Shown here: positions 34,200-46,660 of the stretch, one piece after another
How the letters are laid out: the number at the start of each line of letters is the position of its first letter
Position numbering within the stretch: the stretch's first letter is position 1
NCBI GenBank assembly: GCA_028641055.1
Contig: CM054062.1
Coordinates: forward strand, 177,774,726-177,838,725
Length of the DNA: 64,000 nucleotides
Source: Alopecurus myosuroides
Taxonomy: Eukaryota; Streptophyta; Magnoliopsida; Poales; Poaceae
Direction: 5' to 3'
Position numbers and translations under genes: made by a program
Notes under the pieces: model-generated
Told to the model about the DNA's origin: nothing
Databases searched by the model: none
The model's input: only the letters and a program-made list of their open reading frames with translations

Positions 34200-35005
34200 G
34201 CTGTCACCTACTATGGCAAAATACTCAAGAAATACTTCACTAAACAAAATTCTACGTGGATCATCGGAGGAGTCACATATCGGAGATCAAACACACCAAA
34301 AATCAGCACAAATGATGGGCTGAATAAGGAGATCAAAAATCCGGAGGAAGAACACCAAGAATAAGGATTTCAGGAAATGTTTTCAGCTTTGGGGGTGAGA
34401 TAGAAGACTTTGGCAGTGGAGAGAGTTAGTGGGGGGCTAGGGGGGCCACACCATGGGCTGGCGCCACTAGGGGCAGGCCGCGCCACCCTAGGATGTGCCT
34501 GCCTGGTGGGTCCCCCTGGGGTCTCCCGGGTGGCTTTCTATCTCAGTTTTGACGTAAAAAATTATTATATTTTTTCTGGATTTTTTCGAGAAACTTTTTT
34601 TTGAGGTATTTTCAGAATTTTAATAATTAATAAAAACCGGGAAAACGAAAGTGAAAACGTGGAAAACAAAACCAAAACCAGAACTGAAGAGGTCCTATGA
34701 CACTCTAATGGAAGAATAACCAAAGAAAACAAAGGTGGTAGTGGTGAAAACAAAAGTATGGGTGTTGAAAACATGCATAACTTCAGTAATCAGAGTGAAA
34801 ACATCAGGAAAACATGCATAAGGATGGTGGAAAACATGATTGCACTCAAGTAATAATGTGGTAACAGAAGTAAGCATGGTGAAAACAATATGTGGAAGGT
34901 GAAAACATTCCCATTTCATTTAAAATCATTTTGTTAACAAGGGTGATCAAGTATTGCTACAAAAATAATTTTATATGAAACAAAACTTTGTTTCTCACTA
35001 AATAC
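34200..35005 (-). mobile_element. Internal region of M between protease and the T insertion
   Basis: There is no ORF of note. On the minus strand this follows the protease and should hold reverse transcriptase in a full Athila element, but the 0.8 kb here plus 0.14 kb on the other side of T is far too short and shows no RT motif. Confidence 0.65.
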
Positions 35006-37599
35006 TCATGTTACCTCAACCTTGATAGGCATAGTCCCAATCATAATAATTTCATATTCTTTTGGTGGCTTTGGAATAGGACAATAAAATTCTCCAACCC
35101 TTGATGGTCTCAACATTTTCAATGGAATTTGGACCATATTTTCTATCAATCTTCTTGGGAAAATAAATAGTGTGCTATTTATAATTAACATATTATCATC
35201 TTCAGGCATTTCCAACACAACAAAGTCAGTTAATATCAGACAATTATTAGCAACTTGAATAGGAACATTCTCACATATACCCACAGGAATAGCAGTAGAC
35301 TTATCAGCCATTTGCAAAGATATATCAGTTGGTATCAATTTTTCTAAGAGGAGTCTTTTATAGAGAGTAAAAGGCATGACACTAACTCCAGCTCCCAAAT
35401 CACACAAAGCAGTTCTAACATAATTATTTTTAATAGAACAGGGAATAGTAGGTATACTAGGATCTCCAAGATTCCCAGGAACCTTGCCATTAAAATAGTA
35501 ATTAGCAAGCATAGTGGAAATTTCCTCATTAGGAATCTTCCTTATGTTAGAGACAATATATTTCATATATTTTGCACAAGGAGGCAATTTAATAGCATCA
35601 GTTAAAGGAATTTGAAAGAACAAAGGTTTCATCCATTCACAAAACTTGTTATAATGTTCTTCTTCCTTAGATTTGTGTTTCTTACCAGGGAAAGGCATTG
35701 GTTTTTGTACCCAATGTTCTCTCTCATTACCATGTTTATTAGCAATAAAATCTTCCTTAGTATACTTTGCAGTTTTAGTTTGCTTTTCAGGTTCAGCTAC
35801 ATGTTCTTCTTTATCATAAGCATCATTCTTTTCATTACCACTTTTAGTTTCAGCATCAGAGATAGATATACTATTAGGATCTTTAGCAGGTTCAGAGGAT
35901 TCTACAGCAGTTTTATGTTTCTTCTTCTTTTTCTTCTTAGTATGAATAACATCATTATTAGTTTGCCGAGAATCTTGTTCAATTCTTTTAGGATGTCCCT
36001 CAGGATATAAAGGATCTTGTGTAGCAATACCACTTCTAGTTCTTATCTCATAAGCATGTTTTTGTTTAGAAGCATTAACTAGCAAATATTTTTGCACTTT
36101 AGCAAGTTGATCTATTTGAGTTTGAACCATTTGAAAATGTTTAACAATCATTTTAACATCATTCGAGGTCCTTTCTATAATACCATGCAAATAATTAATA
36201 TCTTTAGAGTTTTCCATAAGGTGGTTCTGCACTCTCATATTAAAATTATCTTGCTTAATGATATAATTATCAAATTCATCTAAGCATTGACCAAGAGGTT
36301 TTCTATAGGGAACATCTTTACTATCAAAATATTGGAGAGAGTGTACCTCAATGGATGGTGAGTGAGGTATTGGCTTACATAATTCTTCTATAGGTGGAAG
36401 ATTCTTCAATCTTCATATTTAATACCCCTCTCTTTAAGAGATTTCTTGGCTTCTCTCATCACTTCATCATTTAATTCAATCATTCCCCTCTTTTTGGGTG
36501 TTGGTGTTGGTGTAGGTACTGGAGTAGGAGTCGGCTCAGGCTCAACCATAGTCCAATCATCATGATTTTGGCTTATTTTAGCCATTAATTCCTCAGTTTC
36601 TTCTGGAGTTCTTTGCCTGAAAACACAACCAGCACAACTATCCAGGTATGTCCTAGATTCAACAGTTAGTCCATTATAGAATATATCAAGAAGTTTATTA
36701 TCTTCTAGCTTATGCCCAGGTGCAGCTCTAACTAAAGAACAAAACCTTTCCCAAGATACATGCAATTTCTCTTCTTCCAATTGCTTAAAATTAAATATAT
36801 TTTGTAAAGCAGCATGTTGAGCACTAGCAGGAAAATATTTCTGAAATAAAGCATTAACCAAACCAATAGGACTATCAATAGATCCAGGAGACAAATTGTT
36901 AAGCCAAGTTTTAGCTTCATCCTTTAATGAGAAAGGGAATATTTTAGCAACAAAGTATCTACGTTTCTTAAGATAATTAGAGAATAAACTACTCAAAGAG
37001 GAGAGCTCATTCATATGTTTCACAGCACTTTCATTTTCAGTTCCACAAAAAAGTTCTTTCTCAACAATAGATATATAAGATAAATCAAGAGAGAAATCAT
37101 AATCCTTATCCCTAATATGAATAGGAGAAGTAGCAAACTTAGCGCCAGGAGATAATTTATATCTAACATCATGACTTTCCATAAGACGTATGGCAGCATC
37201 CTTATCCTTCAAAGCATGTATTTCATCAATAAGATCATCACTCGGTTCAATATAGGCATCATCTAAATCATCACTAGGAGTTTCTCTAAACTCAGGTGAA
37301 AAAGCAGAAGTAATAGTATTTTTATCAGGAGTTTCAGTGTTTGCAATATTTTTAGCTTTAGTAATAGTAGCATCTAAGAAAGGACCTAGAGAACCACTCT
37401 CATCAAGCACAGTAGAAGCATCATCAAAAGTATCAGAATTATTTTCAGATTCAGCAGAAGTAGCATGTGTAGCATGTGGTGGTGTAAGAAGCTTACAAAT
37501 AACGGACGGTGAATCAAGAGCAACAGAGGTGTTCAGAGTTGTACATCTTCTTGTAGTGGATGGTAATATAGGAAACTTTCCATCACGAGACTTACCCAT
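35006..37599 (-). pseudogene. gag-protease of element M, one frameshift
   Basis: The first frame (37599-36406, 397 aa) contains an Athila-type gag domain: FPFSLKDEAKTWLNNL, then ALFQKYFPASAQ, FKQLEEEKLHVSWERF and FYNGLTVESRTYLD. It ends in TGA exactly where a second frame (36409-35006, 467 aa) takes over, so one frameshift at about 36408 splits a single gag-protease of about 860 residues. The second part has a Lys-rich spacer and a retropepsin with active site CDLGAGVSVMP, keeping the catalytic Asp. The C-terminal ILGRPF-type motif has degenerated to INSTLFIFP. No polymerase follows. The gag of M could in principle be supplied to other elements, but with a frameshift this copy probably is not. 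Confidence 0.8.
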
Positions 37600-37658
37600 G
37601 GTGAATGATGGCAGTAGATAATAATACTCTCTAGTGAGCTCGCAAATAAAGCTATGCT

Positions 37659-37675
37659 CCCCGGCAACGGCGCCA
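37659..37675 (-). other. Primer-binding site of M (tRNA-Asp)
   Basis: On the minus strand it reads TGGCGCCGTTGCCGGGG, a perfect 17-base complement of the plant tRNA-Asp 3' end. It fixes M's orientation and identifies 37687-39083 as its 5' LTR. Confidence 0.85.
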
Positions 37676-37686
37676 GAAAATAGTCT

Positions 37687-39083
37687 TAATGACCCACAAG
37701 TATAGGGGATGACAATAGTCTTCGAGGGAAGTAAAACCCAAATTTATTGATTCGAAACAAGGGGAGCCAAAGAATATTTGTGAGCCTTAACAAGTGAGTT
37801 GTCAATTCACCTGCACCTGGAAGTACTTTTGTTCGCAGTTGTTTATCAATAGTAAAAAAATTATAGTAGCAGCAGCAGTGAAATAATAAGAACAGTAGTA
37901 TGAAAACAACATCAGTAGTGATTGAAGTAAACAACAGGATTAAAATATTGTAGGCATAGAGATGGATGAACGGGCGTTTCATGGATAAGAAAGTTCTAAT
38001 AATGATCATGTCAGAGGCATTGCAGATAAACAAGATAAAGCATCCAAGCACTAAGTAACCATAGGCATGTGTTCCGTAAATAGTCGTACGTGCTCGTAAT
38101 GAGAACTTGCACAACATCTTTTGTCCTACCAACCCGTGGCAGCGGGACCTCAAGTGAACTACTGGTAATTAAGGTGTTCCTTGTAATAGAACACCAGAGC
38201 AATGCATTAACACTCCATGAACACATGTGATCCTCACATCGCAGCCATCCCCTTCGGTTGTCCCAATTTCTGTCACTTCGGGCCCTCGGGTTCCGGACAA
38301 CAATTTGTGTAAACAACTTGCAGGTATGATCAAGAAACAATAATTATCATCTTGATTCAATAACATGTTCAGATCTGGGATCATGGCACTCGGGCCCAAA
38401 GTGGCAAGCATTAAGCATAACAAGTTGCAACAATGTCAATAGCACTAATAGAGGATATTAGGCACTATGCCCTAACAATCACGGCATTATTACATGAACG
38501 ATATCATCCAATCCCTACCACCCCCTTCAGCCTACAGCGGGGAATTACTCACACATGGATGGGGGAAACATGGATGGTCGATGGAGAGGCGTTGGTGATA
38601 ACGATGGGGATGATCTCATCCACTTCCCCGTCCAGGAAGGGTGCTAGAACAGGAACTTCTGATCCCCGAATCGAGGTTCGGGACGACGGCGAAGCTCTAT
38701 TGTGTTTTTTCTCGAATATGACGAACCCCCTCGCGTTTTAGCGTTGGAGGCTACTTGTAGTCGAAAGGGGAGCCCGAGGGGGTTCCTGGGGGGCCCACAC
38801 CCTATGCTGGCGCGGCCAGGGGGACCCGCACTAGGGGGTGTGGCCACCCTGTGGCCCCTCTCCTGGCCCCCTTCTGGCTCCCGGGGTCTTCCGGGGTGAA
38901 AACATCAATGGGCTCTTTTCTGGGCATTTTCCCGAAAGTTGATTTTTCTGCATAAAAACAAGACACCAAAGTAATTCTGCTGAAAACATCGTTAGTCCGT
39001 GCTAGTTGTATCCAAAACACACAAGTTTAGAGGAAAACAATAAGAAAAGTGTTCGGAAAAGGAGATACGTTTTCGACGTATCA
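37687..39083 (-). mobile_element. 5' LTR of M (1,397 bp)
   Basis: On the minus strand it starts TGATACGTCGAAAACGTATC at 39083. Its inner end reads ...GGTCATTA, where the 3' LTR tip has ...GGTCATCA, so the terminal CA has mutated to TA here. It contains blocks of about 85 bp (38309-38395) and about 70 bp (38785-38855) absent from the 3' LTR. Confidence 0.8.
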
Positions 39084-39088
39084 ATCGT
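39084..39088. repeat. Target-site duplication ATCGT, right copy (M)
   Basis: These five bases match 12798-12802 on the other side of M. Confidence 0.8.
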
Positions 39089-40309
39089 CAACCCTAGATC
39101 AGGGGGCTCTGAAGCTGTCTCCCGGCACCCTGCCGGAGAGGAGATCATCACCGGAGGCCTCTTCATCACCATTCCTACCTCCAGAGGTGATGTGTGAGTA
39201 GTTCATCCTTGGATTACGGGTCCATATCAGTAGCTAGATGGTTGTCTTCTCCTCCTATGCCTCAATGTTTAGATCTCGTTAGATGCCTAACATGATCGAG
39301 ATTGTTCTTATGTAACTCTATGTGTTGTGTTTGCTGGGATCCGATGAATATTGAACTTATGAAAAGTTGATTATAGTCTTTATTACTTATGCTATTTGTG
39401 ATCTTGCATGCTTCTCGTTGCTAGTGGTTGCTCTGGCCAAGTAGTTGCTAGTGACTCCAAGAGGGAGCATTTATGCTTGATAGTTGGGTGCATGCCTCCT
39501 TTTCGCATGTGCTCGAGTGATAGAAACGTTACGAGGGAGGATGTGCTGTTGCCACTAGGGAGAAAACAACGGTGTGAGTGCCCGCGTGTACAATCATTGC
39601 TTACATTACACACATTGCTTAAAGCGATTATATGTTGCTTGCAACTTAATACCTAAGGGGGTTCGGATGATAACCTGAGGGTGGATTATTAGTCATAGAT
39701 GCAGTTGGATTACGGTATATGTATATTGTTGTAATGCCCGCACTAAATATCATAGTAGTCATCATGTCATGAATGTGCACTACGGTGCAACCTTTATTTG
39801 TCAATTTCGTAGATGTAATTTGTTCACCCAGCATGCTATCTTTTATGGAGAGACACCACTAGTTAACCTATGAACCCCGGTCTATTTTCCTACACTGTTA
39901 AACAAACCACTACAATTTCTTCCTTTCTTTACTTACTGCAAGCATACACTATTTTCCACACTATATGTCTAATCTTTGTTTTCAGCAAGACCGGTGAGAT
40001 TGACAACCTCACTGTACCGTTGGGACAAAGTATTTTGGTTGTGTTGTGTACAGGTTTCGCGTTGTTGTTGACACCGGCGAGACGCTATCACCACCGTCAG
40101 TGGCATCAACCTTCCGAAGATCCTCTTTATCCACTAGATTGATAACCTTGGTTCTTAACTGAGGGAAATTCTTATCGCTACACTCATCACACCCTCCTCT
40201 TGGGGTTCCCAACACACCATCCATAGCAGCAGGAATTTCTGGTACCGTTGTCGGGGAGTTAATCATCATCAAGAAGCAACCACTCCCTCGTCAACTCTAC
40301 CAGCAATCA
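39089..40309 (+). mobile_element. 3' LTR of P1, second part
   Basis: It continues the LTR broken at 12802 (GTCAACCCTAGATCAGGGG onward) and ends ACCAGCAATCA, exactly as the 5' LTR ends at 8842. No primer site follows; the next bases are internal sequence of P3, which confirms this is the outer end of P1. Predicted target duplication: CCTTG at 40310-40314. Confidence 0.8.
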
Positions 40310-42172
40310 CCTTGCTGCAATAATATAGTTGGAACCTAGAATTTCTTGTTTGGGAGATAGACACGCTCCGCTTTTTCGTTTGAATACTTGCTATCCTAGT
40401 ATTCTTAGTTTTTCTTCTAGCTGCTGCAAAAATTCCTGTTTAGCTCTTGTTTTCATTGCATATATTATTCAGAGTTGTTAGTTTTAGTAGTGATGTGTGA
40501 GTACTCTCATTTTTTGCTTGTTGTATCATTTATAGAGTTTTTGTTAAAGCATAATTTGTATGGTGCTTGTTGGGAAAAGAAACTGCTGCTTCAAGTAGAA
40601 TTTATAACGGTGAAAGTAGAAGCTTATATAGACCGTGGCTAGAATTTTTCATATCATGCTAGATGTTATTTTAACTCTAAAACCTAGTGGTTATTTAGTA
40701 GCATGATTAGTCCCAAAAAGCTGAGAGTGTTTAATGTGCCATTGCAAGAATCATGAGTTGTTCTTTTCATATTGAAGCATAAATTTGCGGTGTTCTCCTT
40801 TGAATGTTTTATTTAGTTGACTTGGCGCATGCTCACACCATGTTTATGACTATGAACCATTAACTTATAGCCTCTATGATCATTTAGTTTTTGAACTTGT
40901 GGTACCACTTATGCTTTGATTAATGATGTTTATGTCTCTATGCATGATTATGGCTCTTATGCTCTCTTGATTTGTCGCTCCCAGTCTTTTGCTAGCCTCC
41001 ACATGTACTGAGTATGAGATCTACTCGTGCATCCAACTCCCAAAAACCAAAGTTTTTCCAATGTGTCCACCATACCTACCTATATGTGGTATTTAACCGC
41101 CACTCCAAAGTAAATTGCTCATATGTTACCTTTAAAACTTTCAAAATTATTCATATTTTGTGTTTCTGTTTTAGCTCATGAGGACGTAAATAGAGAATCT
41201 TATCTCACTTGTTGATTGGACTTTCACACCATGGACTAGTGGCTTCATTCTCTTATCCAATTGATAGAAGAGCTGCCAGTGGGGTGCCCAGCCCCAAATT
41301 AATAACAACAAATTATCTTCACTATTTCCCCCCTGATTTATTAGTAAAAGCATAATTGTGTAGACAAAAGAGAAAGAGGGATGACCTTCTACCCAGATGC
41401 GTCCTTCTATGGGAGCCGCTCTTGTGAAGTCTAGCTGGCTTGTGATGTACTGTAGTTTCTATTTACCATTCGTTGACACAAGCATACACATCTCTAAAAA
41501 ATAGACACTCCTCCACGGTATGTGATTGTTGGCAGGCACCCAAGGATTCAGTTAGCCATGGTTTGTGTAAGATGGAAAGGAGGAGTGTCAAACATTTTAT
41601 ACCTCTGTTTAATAAAATAAAAGCTCTAGCACATGAGTTGATCCCTGCTTCCCTCTGCGAAGGGCCTTTCTTTTACTTTTATGTTGAGTCTCCATCTTCT
41701 AACTTTATGTACAGTTGAGAGAGCATAGTTTCCATTATGAGTTTTATGTGCATTGTCCCAGAAACATTATTATATGATTCATGATGTGTTATTGCTCGTT
41801 CTCTAATTATTTGTTCTAGTCTTCCTCGTGAATTTTGAAGGTGTCCAGGCATTTATGTTTTTCCCCACTCTTAAGGACTAGCGAAATATCACTTTTCCAT
41901 ATTTTCTCTATACTTGAAACAAACGTATATCTTTCGATGCATTGTTATTCATGGTCTTTTATTTGTGTTACTTCTCATGATGCAAGGTGATTGCTATGCT
42001 TTATTGTTAAAATTCTATTTATCATGCTTGTGTTGAAGTTCTATGATCTGAGCTTACTTATGATTTTACATTTTTGATGATCAAGTTTATGTTGGTAGAA
42101 TGTCACCTCAGAAATTATGTGTTTTTATCGTTTACCTATTTGAGGACGAGTAGGAACTAAGCTTGGGGATAT
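40310..42172 (+). mobile_element. Internal 3' part of element P3
   Basis: Non-coding sequence homologous to 10600-12363 (P1) and 16470-18311 (P2), ending in the polypurine tract CTAAGCTTGGGGATAT before the LTR. The left part of P3 lies beyond P1 and outside the window. Confidence 0.7.
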
Positions 42173-43765
42173 TGATACGTCATAAACGTATCCTTAATTT
42201 CTGATGTTCCATGTTGTTTTCATGTTGTTTCCTACATGTTTGGTATACACTTTATGTCATTTTTATCGATTTTCTAGACTAACCTATTGACAAGATGCCA
42301 CAGAGCCAGTTCCTTGTTTACTGTTGTTTTTAGTTTCAGAAAAGTTGTTCTGGAAATATTCTCGGATTGGAAAATTCGAAGTACAGAAGTCTTAGAATTC
42401 ACGAAGGTTCCACGGAGTCCCGAAGAGGCCCCGAGGGGGGCCACACCATAGGGCGCGCCCCTGGCCGCGCCATGGGGTGGTGTGTCCCCCTCGGTCCTCC
42501 ACCGCCTTCGCCCTTTCGCCTATTTATACTCCCCGGTATGTCAACCCTAAAAATATACCACTTCATCCCGAGAAACACCCGAGGCCGACGTCATTGTCCT
42601 CCCAAGACCGGGAGGGTTCTGGAGCTCTCCTCGGCACCCTGTCGGGAGGGGAATTCATCACCGGAGGGGTCTACACCACCATGCCCTCCTCCGAAGTGAT
42701 GCGTGAGTAGTTCATCCCTGGACTACGGGTCCAGAGCGGTAGCTATATGGTTGTCTTCTCCACTTTGTACCTCATGTTTAGATTTCGTGAGCTGCCCTAC
42801 ATGATCGAGATCATCTTTATGTAATGCTACATGTTGTGTTTGCTGGGATCTGGTGAATGTTGAATGCTATGTATTCTGATTATGAATCTATCATGTTATC
42901 TTCCTGCATATGTTATTTATGATCTTGCATGCTCTCTGTTATTAGTAGATGCTATGACCAAGTAGGTGCTAGTAACTCCAAGAGGGAGTATTTATGCTCG
43001 ATAGTGGGTTCATGCCTCCTTTGCATCTGTGCTTGAGTGACAGAAACGTGAAGGATGGAGGATGTGTTGTTGCCATTAGGGAGAAAACAACAGTGTTTAC
43101 CTAGTTTACATTGTTTACATTACACACTTTGCTTACTGCGAAATATGTTGCTTGCAACATAATACCCAACGTTTGTTCGGATGATATTCGGAGGGTGGAT
43201 TATTAGTCATAGATGCAGTTGGATGACGGTCTATGTATTTTGTTGTAATGCCCGCATGAATCACATAGTAATCTTTATGTCTTGCATATGCACTACGATG
43301 CAGCCTTCATTTCTGTCAATTGCCCAGTTGTAATTTGTTCACCACACATGTTATTTATCTTCTACGGAGAGACACCACTAGTGAATTGTGAACCCGGGTC
43401 CATTTTCTTATTCTGATAATACACACACTGTTTCAACTGCTTTCACATTGCTGCTACTATTTTCATACTGCTTTCATATTGTTTTCCACACCATGCATTT
43501 AACCTCTTTGTTATCAGCAAAACCGGTGAGATTGACAACCTCACTGCTTCCTTGGGGCAAAGTGAATTGTTTGTGTTGTGTAGGTTTCACGTTGCTACTG
43601 AACCGATAGTGCGCTCTGCCATCTCTGCTGCATCAACCTTCTGAAGTTACTCCTTCCTCCTACCGGTCGATTCAACCTTGTTTTCTTTCTGAGGGAAAAC
43701 TTGCTGCTATACTCTTCATACCTTCCTCTTGGGCTCTCCCAACGAACGTGTGTTCACATTCATCA
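42173..43765 (+). mobile_element. 3' LTR of P3 (1,593 bp)
   Basis: It starts TGATACGTCATAAACGTATC and ends CATTCATCA. Immediately beyond it the sequence changes to a minus-strand gag region with its own primer site and LTR (element N), so P3 is inserted in N. Confidence 0.75.
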
Positions 43766-44339
43766 GTTCTCCCTTGACAGAATCATTACTAATACTTTTT
43801 AAACATTAGCTACAGCCACTGATGTTTTGTGGAGCAAAGAAATCCACTCACCATAGTAAAAGAGATAATGTAAAGTAAAAAGGCAGAATCGGTCAAAACC
43901 AGAACAATTTGTAAAGACGATTTTTTTCGAGGCACTTACGTTGCTCAGATCAGAAAACTCACAACTAGAAAAAGTTTCGTAAATAGCTGAGGATCATGCA
44001 TAAAAATTATCAGGTGGTTTTTATTTTTCTGTGAATTTATACGAATTAAACAATGGACGACAAAAATTTGTTCCTGCGTAGAAATCCAAATCTAACTTCA
44101 ACTACTCACTAGAGACTTTACTTAGCACAAAAAATACGAGAAAATAAAGATAAAAAGGAGTTGCTACAGAAGTAAACAACACCTTGAATAAAAAAAATAG
44201 AAGAAAACGCTGCAAAAAGAAAAACATGGGTTATCTCCCAAGAAGTGTTTTTCTTTAACGCCTTTTAGCTAGGCCCAGAAAACAAGAATTAAGTATTTTC
44301 AAGTGAAGAAGCATCCAATTTGAGACCAGAAACCTCCTC

Positions 44340-44900
44340 AACAATGCATTTTATTTATCTATAGAAGGATCAGATGTCCCTCTCTGAACACTCTTGGGTT
44401 CACTACTCTCATCAAATGGGTTTTCAGGAATAATACAATCAAAAGGTATTGGTATTTTGAATTCTTCCCCGTTTTTAGGTCCAGTTTTGTTTAGTTTTTT
44501 AAGAGCACCAATAACATCTAGACATGAGCCTAGCATCTAAAAACGATTAAAGACTTTTTTAGCTTCTATAGCAAAATCACCAAATTCTTTAAGCAAAGTT
44601 TCCAGAATAAAATCTCTCCTTTTAGTGTCCTCAACAACATTTAGGTTAAGAAACATTTGTTGTATTATTGGGTTAAGGTTAACAAACCTAGCCTCTAACA
44701 TGTGAACTAAAGAAGCTGCAGCAGTTTCATAATTGGGAGCAAGTTATACTATGGATCTATCCTGAAAATCTTTATTCTTGCTAACATGATTAAAGAATTC
44801 TTCAACATTATCCTTTCCAATTATAGAACCACTACCTGTTGATAAGTCTTTCAGAGTGAACTTAGGGAGCAATATGGTCAAAAATAAAAAGAAGGGTAAC
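44340..44900 (-). pseudogene. gag remnant of N
   Basis: A broken frame with stops near 44537 and 44745. The last open part (44536-44351, 61 aa) reads LGSCLDVIGALKKLNKTG and then an acidic, Ser-rich tail. It resembles the short gag-like ORFs of Athila-type non-autonomous elements. No capsid or zinc-knuckle motif is visible. Confidence 0.45.
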
Positions 44901-45046
44901 AAAAGTAACAACTAGAATAAGAACTAATTTTTATGTGTTTTTGATATAAAGAAGCAAACATGACAAAATAAAATAAACTAAGGAAAACAATAACAAAGTA
45001 AAAAAGATTGGATGTGAGAGACTCCCCTTTGCAGAAATCCTCTTCC

Positions 45047-45064
45047 TTCTCGGCAACAGCGCCA
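45047..45064 (-). other. Primer-binding site of N (tRNA-Asp)
   Basis: On the minus strand it reads TGGCGCTGTTGCCGAGAA, 11 bp from the LTR; it is a degenerate tRNA-Asp complement. Confidence 0.7.
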
Positions 45065-45075
45065 GAAAAAGTGCT

Positions 45076-46660
45076 TGATACGCGTAGATGTACGCTCATT
45101 GGGAGACCCCAAGAGGAAGGTATGAAGAGCACAACAACAAGTTTTCACTTAGAAAGAAACCAAGGTTTAATCGACCGGTAGGAGAAAGAAATCACTTCTG
45201 AAGGTTGTTGGCAGCTGATGTTGGCAGAGCGCACTACCAGGCTCAGCAGCAACATGGAATCTGCACAACACAACCAAGATACTTTGCCCCAACGAAACAG
45301 TGAGGTTGTCAATCTCATCGGTTTTGCTAACACAAAGGATTATATGTATAGTGTGGAAAACAATACTTTTTTGCAGTAAATGAAAAGAGAACAATGATGT
45401 CGGTGAATGAGAGGAAAACAATGATTGTAGTAAATAAAATAGTGTTTGAAGTGGTTGTATTATCAGCGTAAAGAATGGAACGGGGTCCACAGTTCACTAG
45501 TAGTGTCTCTCCATAAAAGATAGATAACATGCTAGGTAAACAAATTACAGTTGGGCAATTGAAAAATATAAAGGATGCACCATAGTGCATATGTATGACA
45601 TGATGATTACTATGTGATTCATGCAGGCATTACAACATAATTCATAGACCGTTATCCAACTTCATCTATGACTAATAATCCACCCTCAGAGAGTCATCCA
45701 ATAAAAGTTTGGGTATTAAGTTGCAAGCAACAGATTATTGCCTTAAGTAAGGTGTGTAATGTAAACAACGAAAACATTGTTGTTTTCTTCCTAATGGAAA
45801 CAACACATCCCCCATCCGTCACGTTTATGTCACTCGAGCAAAAATGAAAGGGAGGCATGAACCCATTATCAAGCATAAATATTCCCTCTTGGAGTTACAA
45901 GCATCAACTTGGCCAGAGCATCTACTAGTAACGGAGAGCATGCAAGATCATAAATAAAATAAACATGATAGATTGATATTAACTTGACATAACATTCAAT
46001 ATTCATCGGATCCCAGCAAACACAACATGTAGCATTACAAACAGATGATTTTGATCACGTTAGGCAGCTCACAAGATCTAAACATGGTGGCATAAAAAGG
46101 AGAAGACAACCATCTAGCTACTGCTATGGACCCGTAGTTCAAGGATGAACTACTCAAGCATCACTCCGGAGGCAGGCATGGTGATGTAGAGCTCTCCGGT
46201 GTTGATTCCCCCTCTTGGCAGGGTGCCAGCGAGAGCTTCAGAACCCTCCCGAACTAGGGTTGACGGTGACGGCGGCTGCAGAACTTTTCATGGATGGAGG
46301 CTCGGGTATTTAGGGTTAACCCGAGGAGGAGATTAAATAGGCGAAAGGGCGATGTCAGTGGGCGGTTAGGGGGGCACGCCGTATGGTGTGGTGGCTCCAG
46401 GGCCCCCCTCCGGACTCCGTGTACGTGACATATTTCTAATACCTTGAGATTTTGTTTCGTACAATTCCGAGAATATTTCCAAAAAAAACTTTTCTGAAAC
46501 AAAAAAAACAGAAAACAGGAACTGGCTCTATGCCATCTTGTTAATAGGTTAGTCCTAGAAAATCGAGAGAAATGATGTAAAGTTTATAGAAAACATGTAG
46601 CAAATGTCATGAAAAACAACATGGAACATCAGAAATTATAGATACGTTTGAGACGTATCA
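45076..46660 (-). mobile_element. 5' LTR of element N (1,585 bp)
   Basis: On the minus strand it starts TGATACGTCTCAAACGTATC at 46660 and ends CTACGCGTATCA at 45076. It is homologous (inverted) to the P-type LTRs. It is the outermost element of the nest. Predicted target duplication: GCGTT at 46661-46665. Confidence 0.75.

Larger units (their letters stand above)
12803..39083 (-). mobile_element. Athila-like element M, with P2 and T inserted in it
   Basis: M is a minus-strand element of about 9.5 kb once P2 and T are subtracted. From its 5' end it reads: 5' LTR (37687-39083), tRNA-Asp primer site (37659-37675), gag-protease (37599-35006), a gap holding T, extra ORF (24206-23313), a long non-coding 3' part, a polypurine tract (about 21039-21055) and 3' LTR (19785-21038 plus the 7-bp tip 12803-12809). 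The target duplication is ATCGT. The two LTRs differ by about 6-7 percent over 640 bp compared by eye, plus indels. There is no coding space for reverse transcriptase, RNase H or integrase, so M depended on another element for replication. Layout and primer resemble the Triticeae Athila-type family Sabrina, but I did not compare it to a reference. Confidence 0.8.
43766..45075 (-). mobile_element. Internal 5' part of element N
   Basis: On the minus strand this follows N's 5' LTR: primer site (45047-45064), leader, then gag remnant. It is cut at 43766 by P3; the rest of N is outside the window. Confidence 0.7.

Noticed and set aside
7918..43765. Many near-identical spaced repeats that could suggest arrays such as CRISPR or satellites
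   Set aside because: They are LTRs and shared internal regions of related retrotransposons, with primer sites, polypurine tracts and target duplications.
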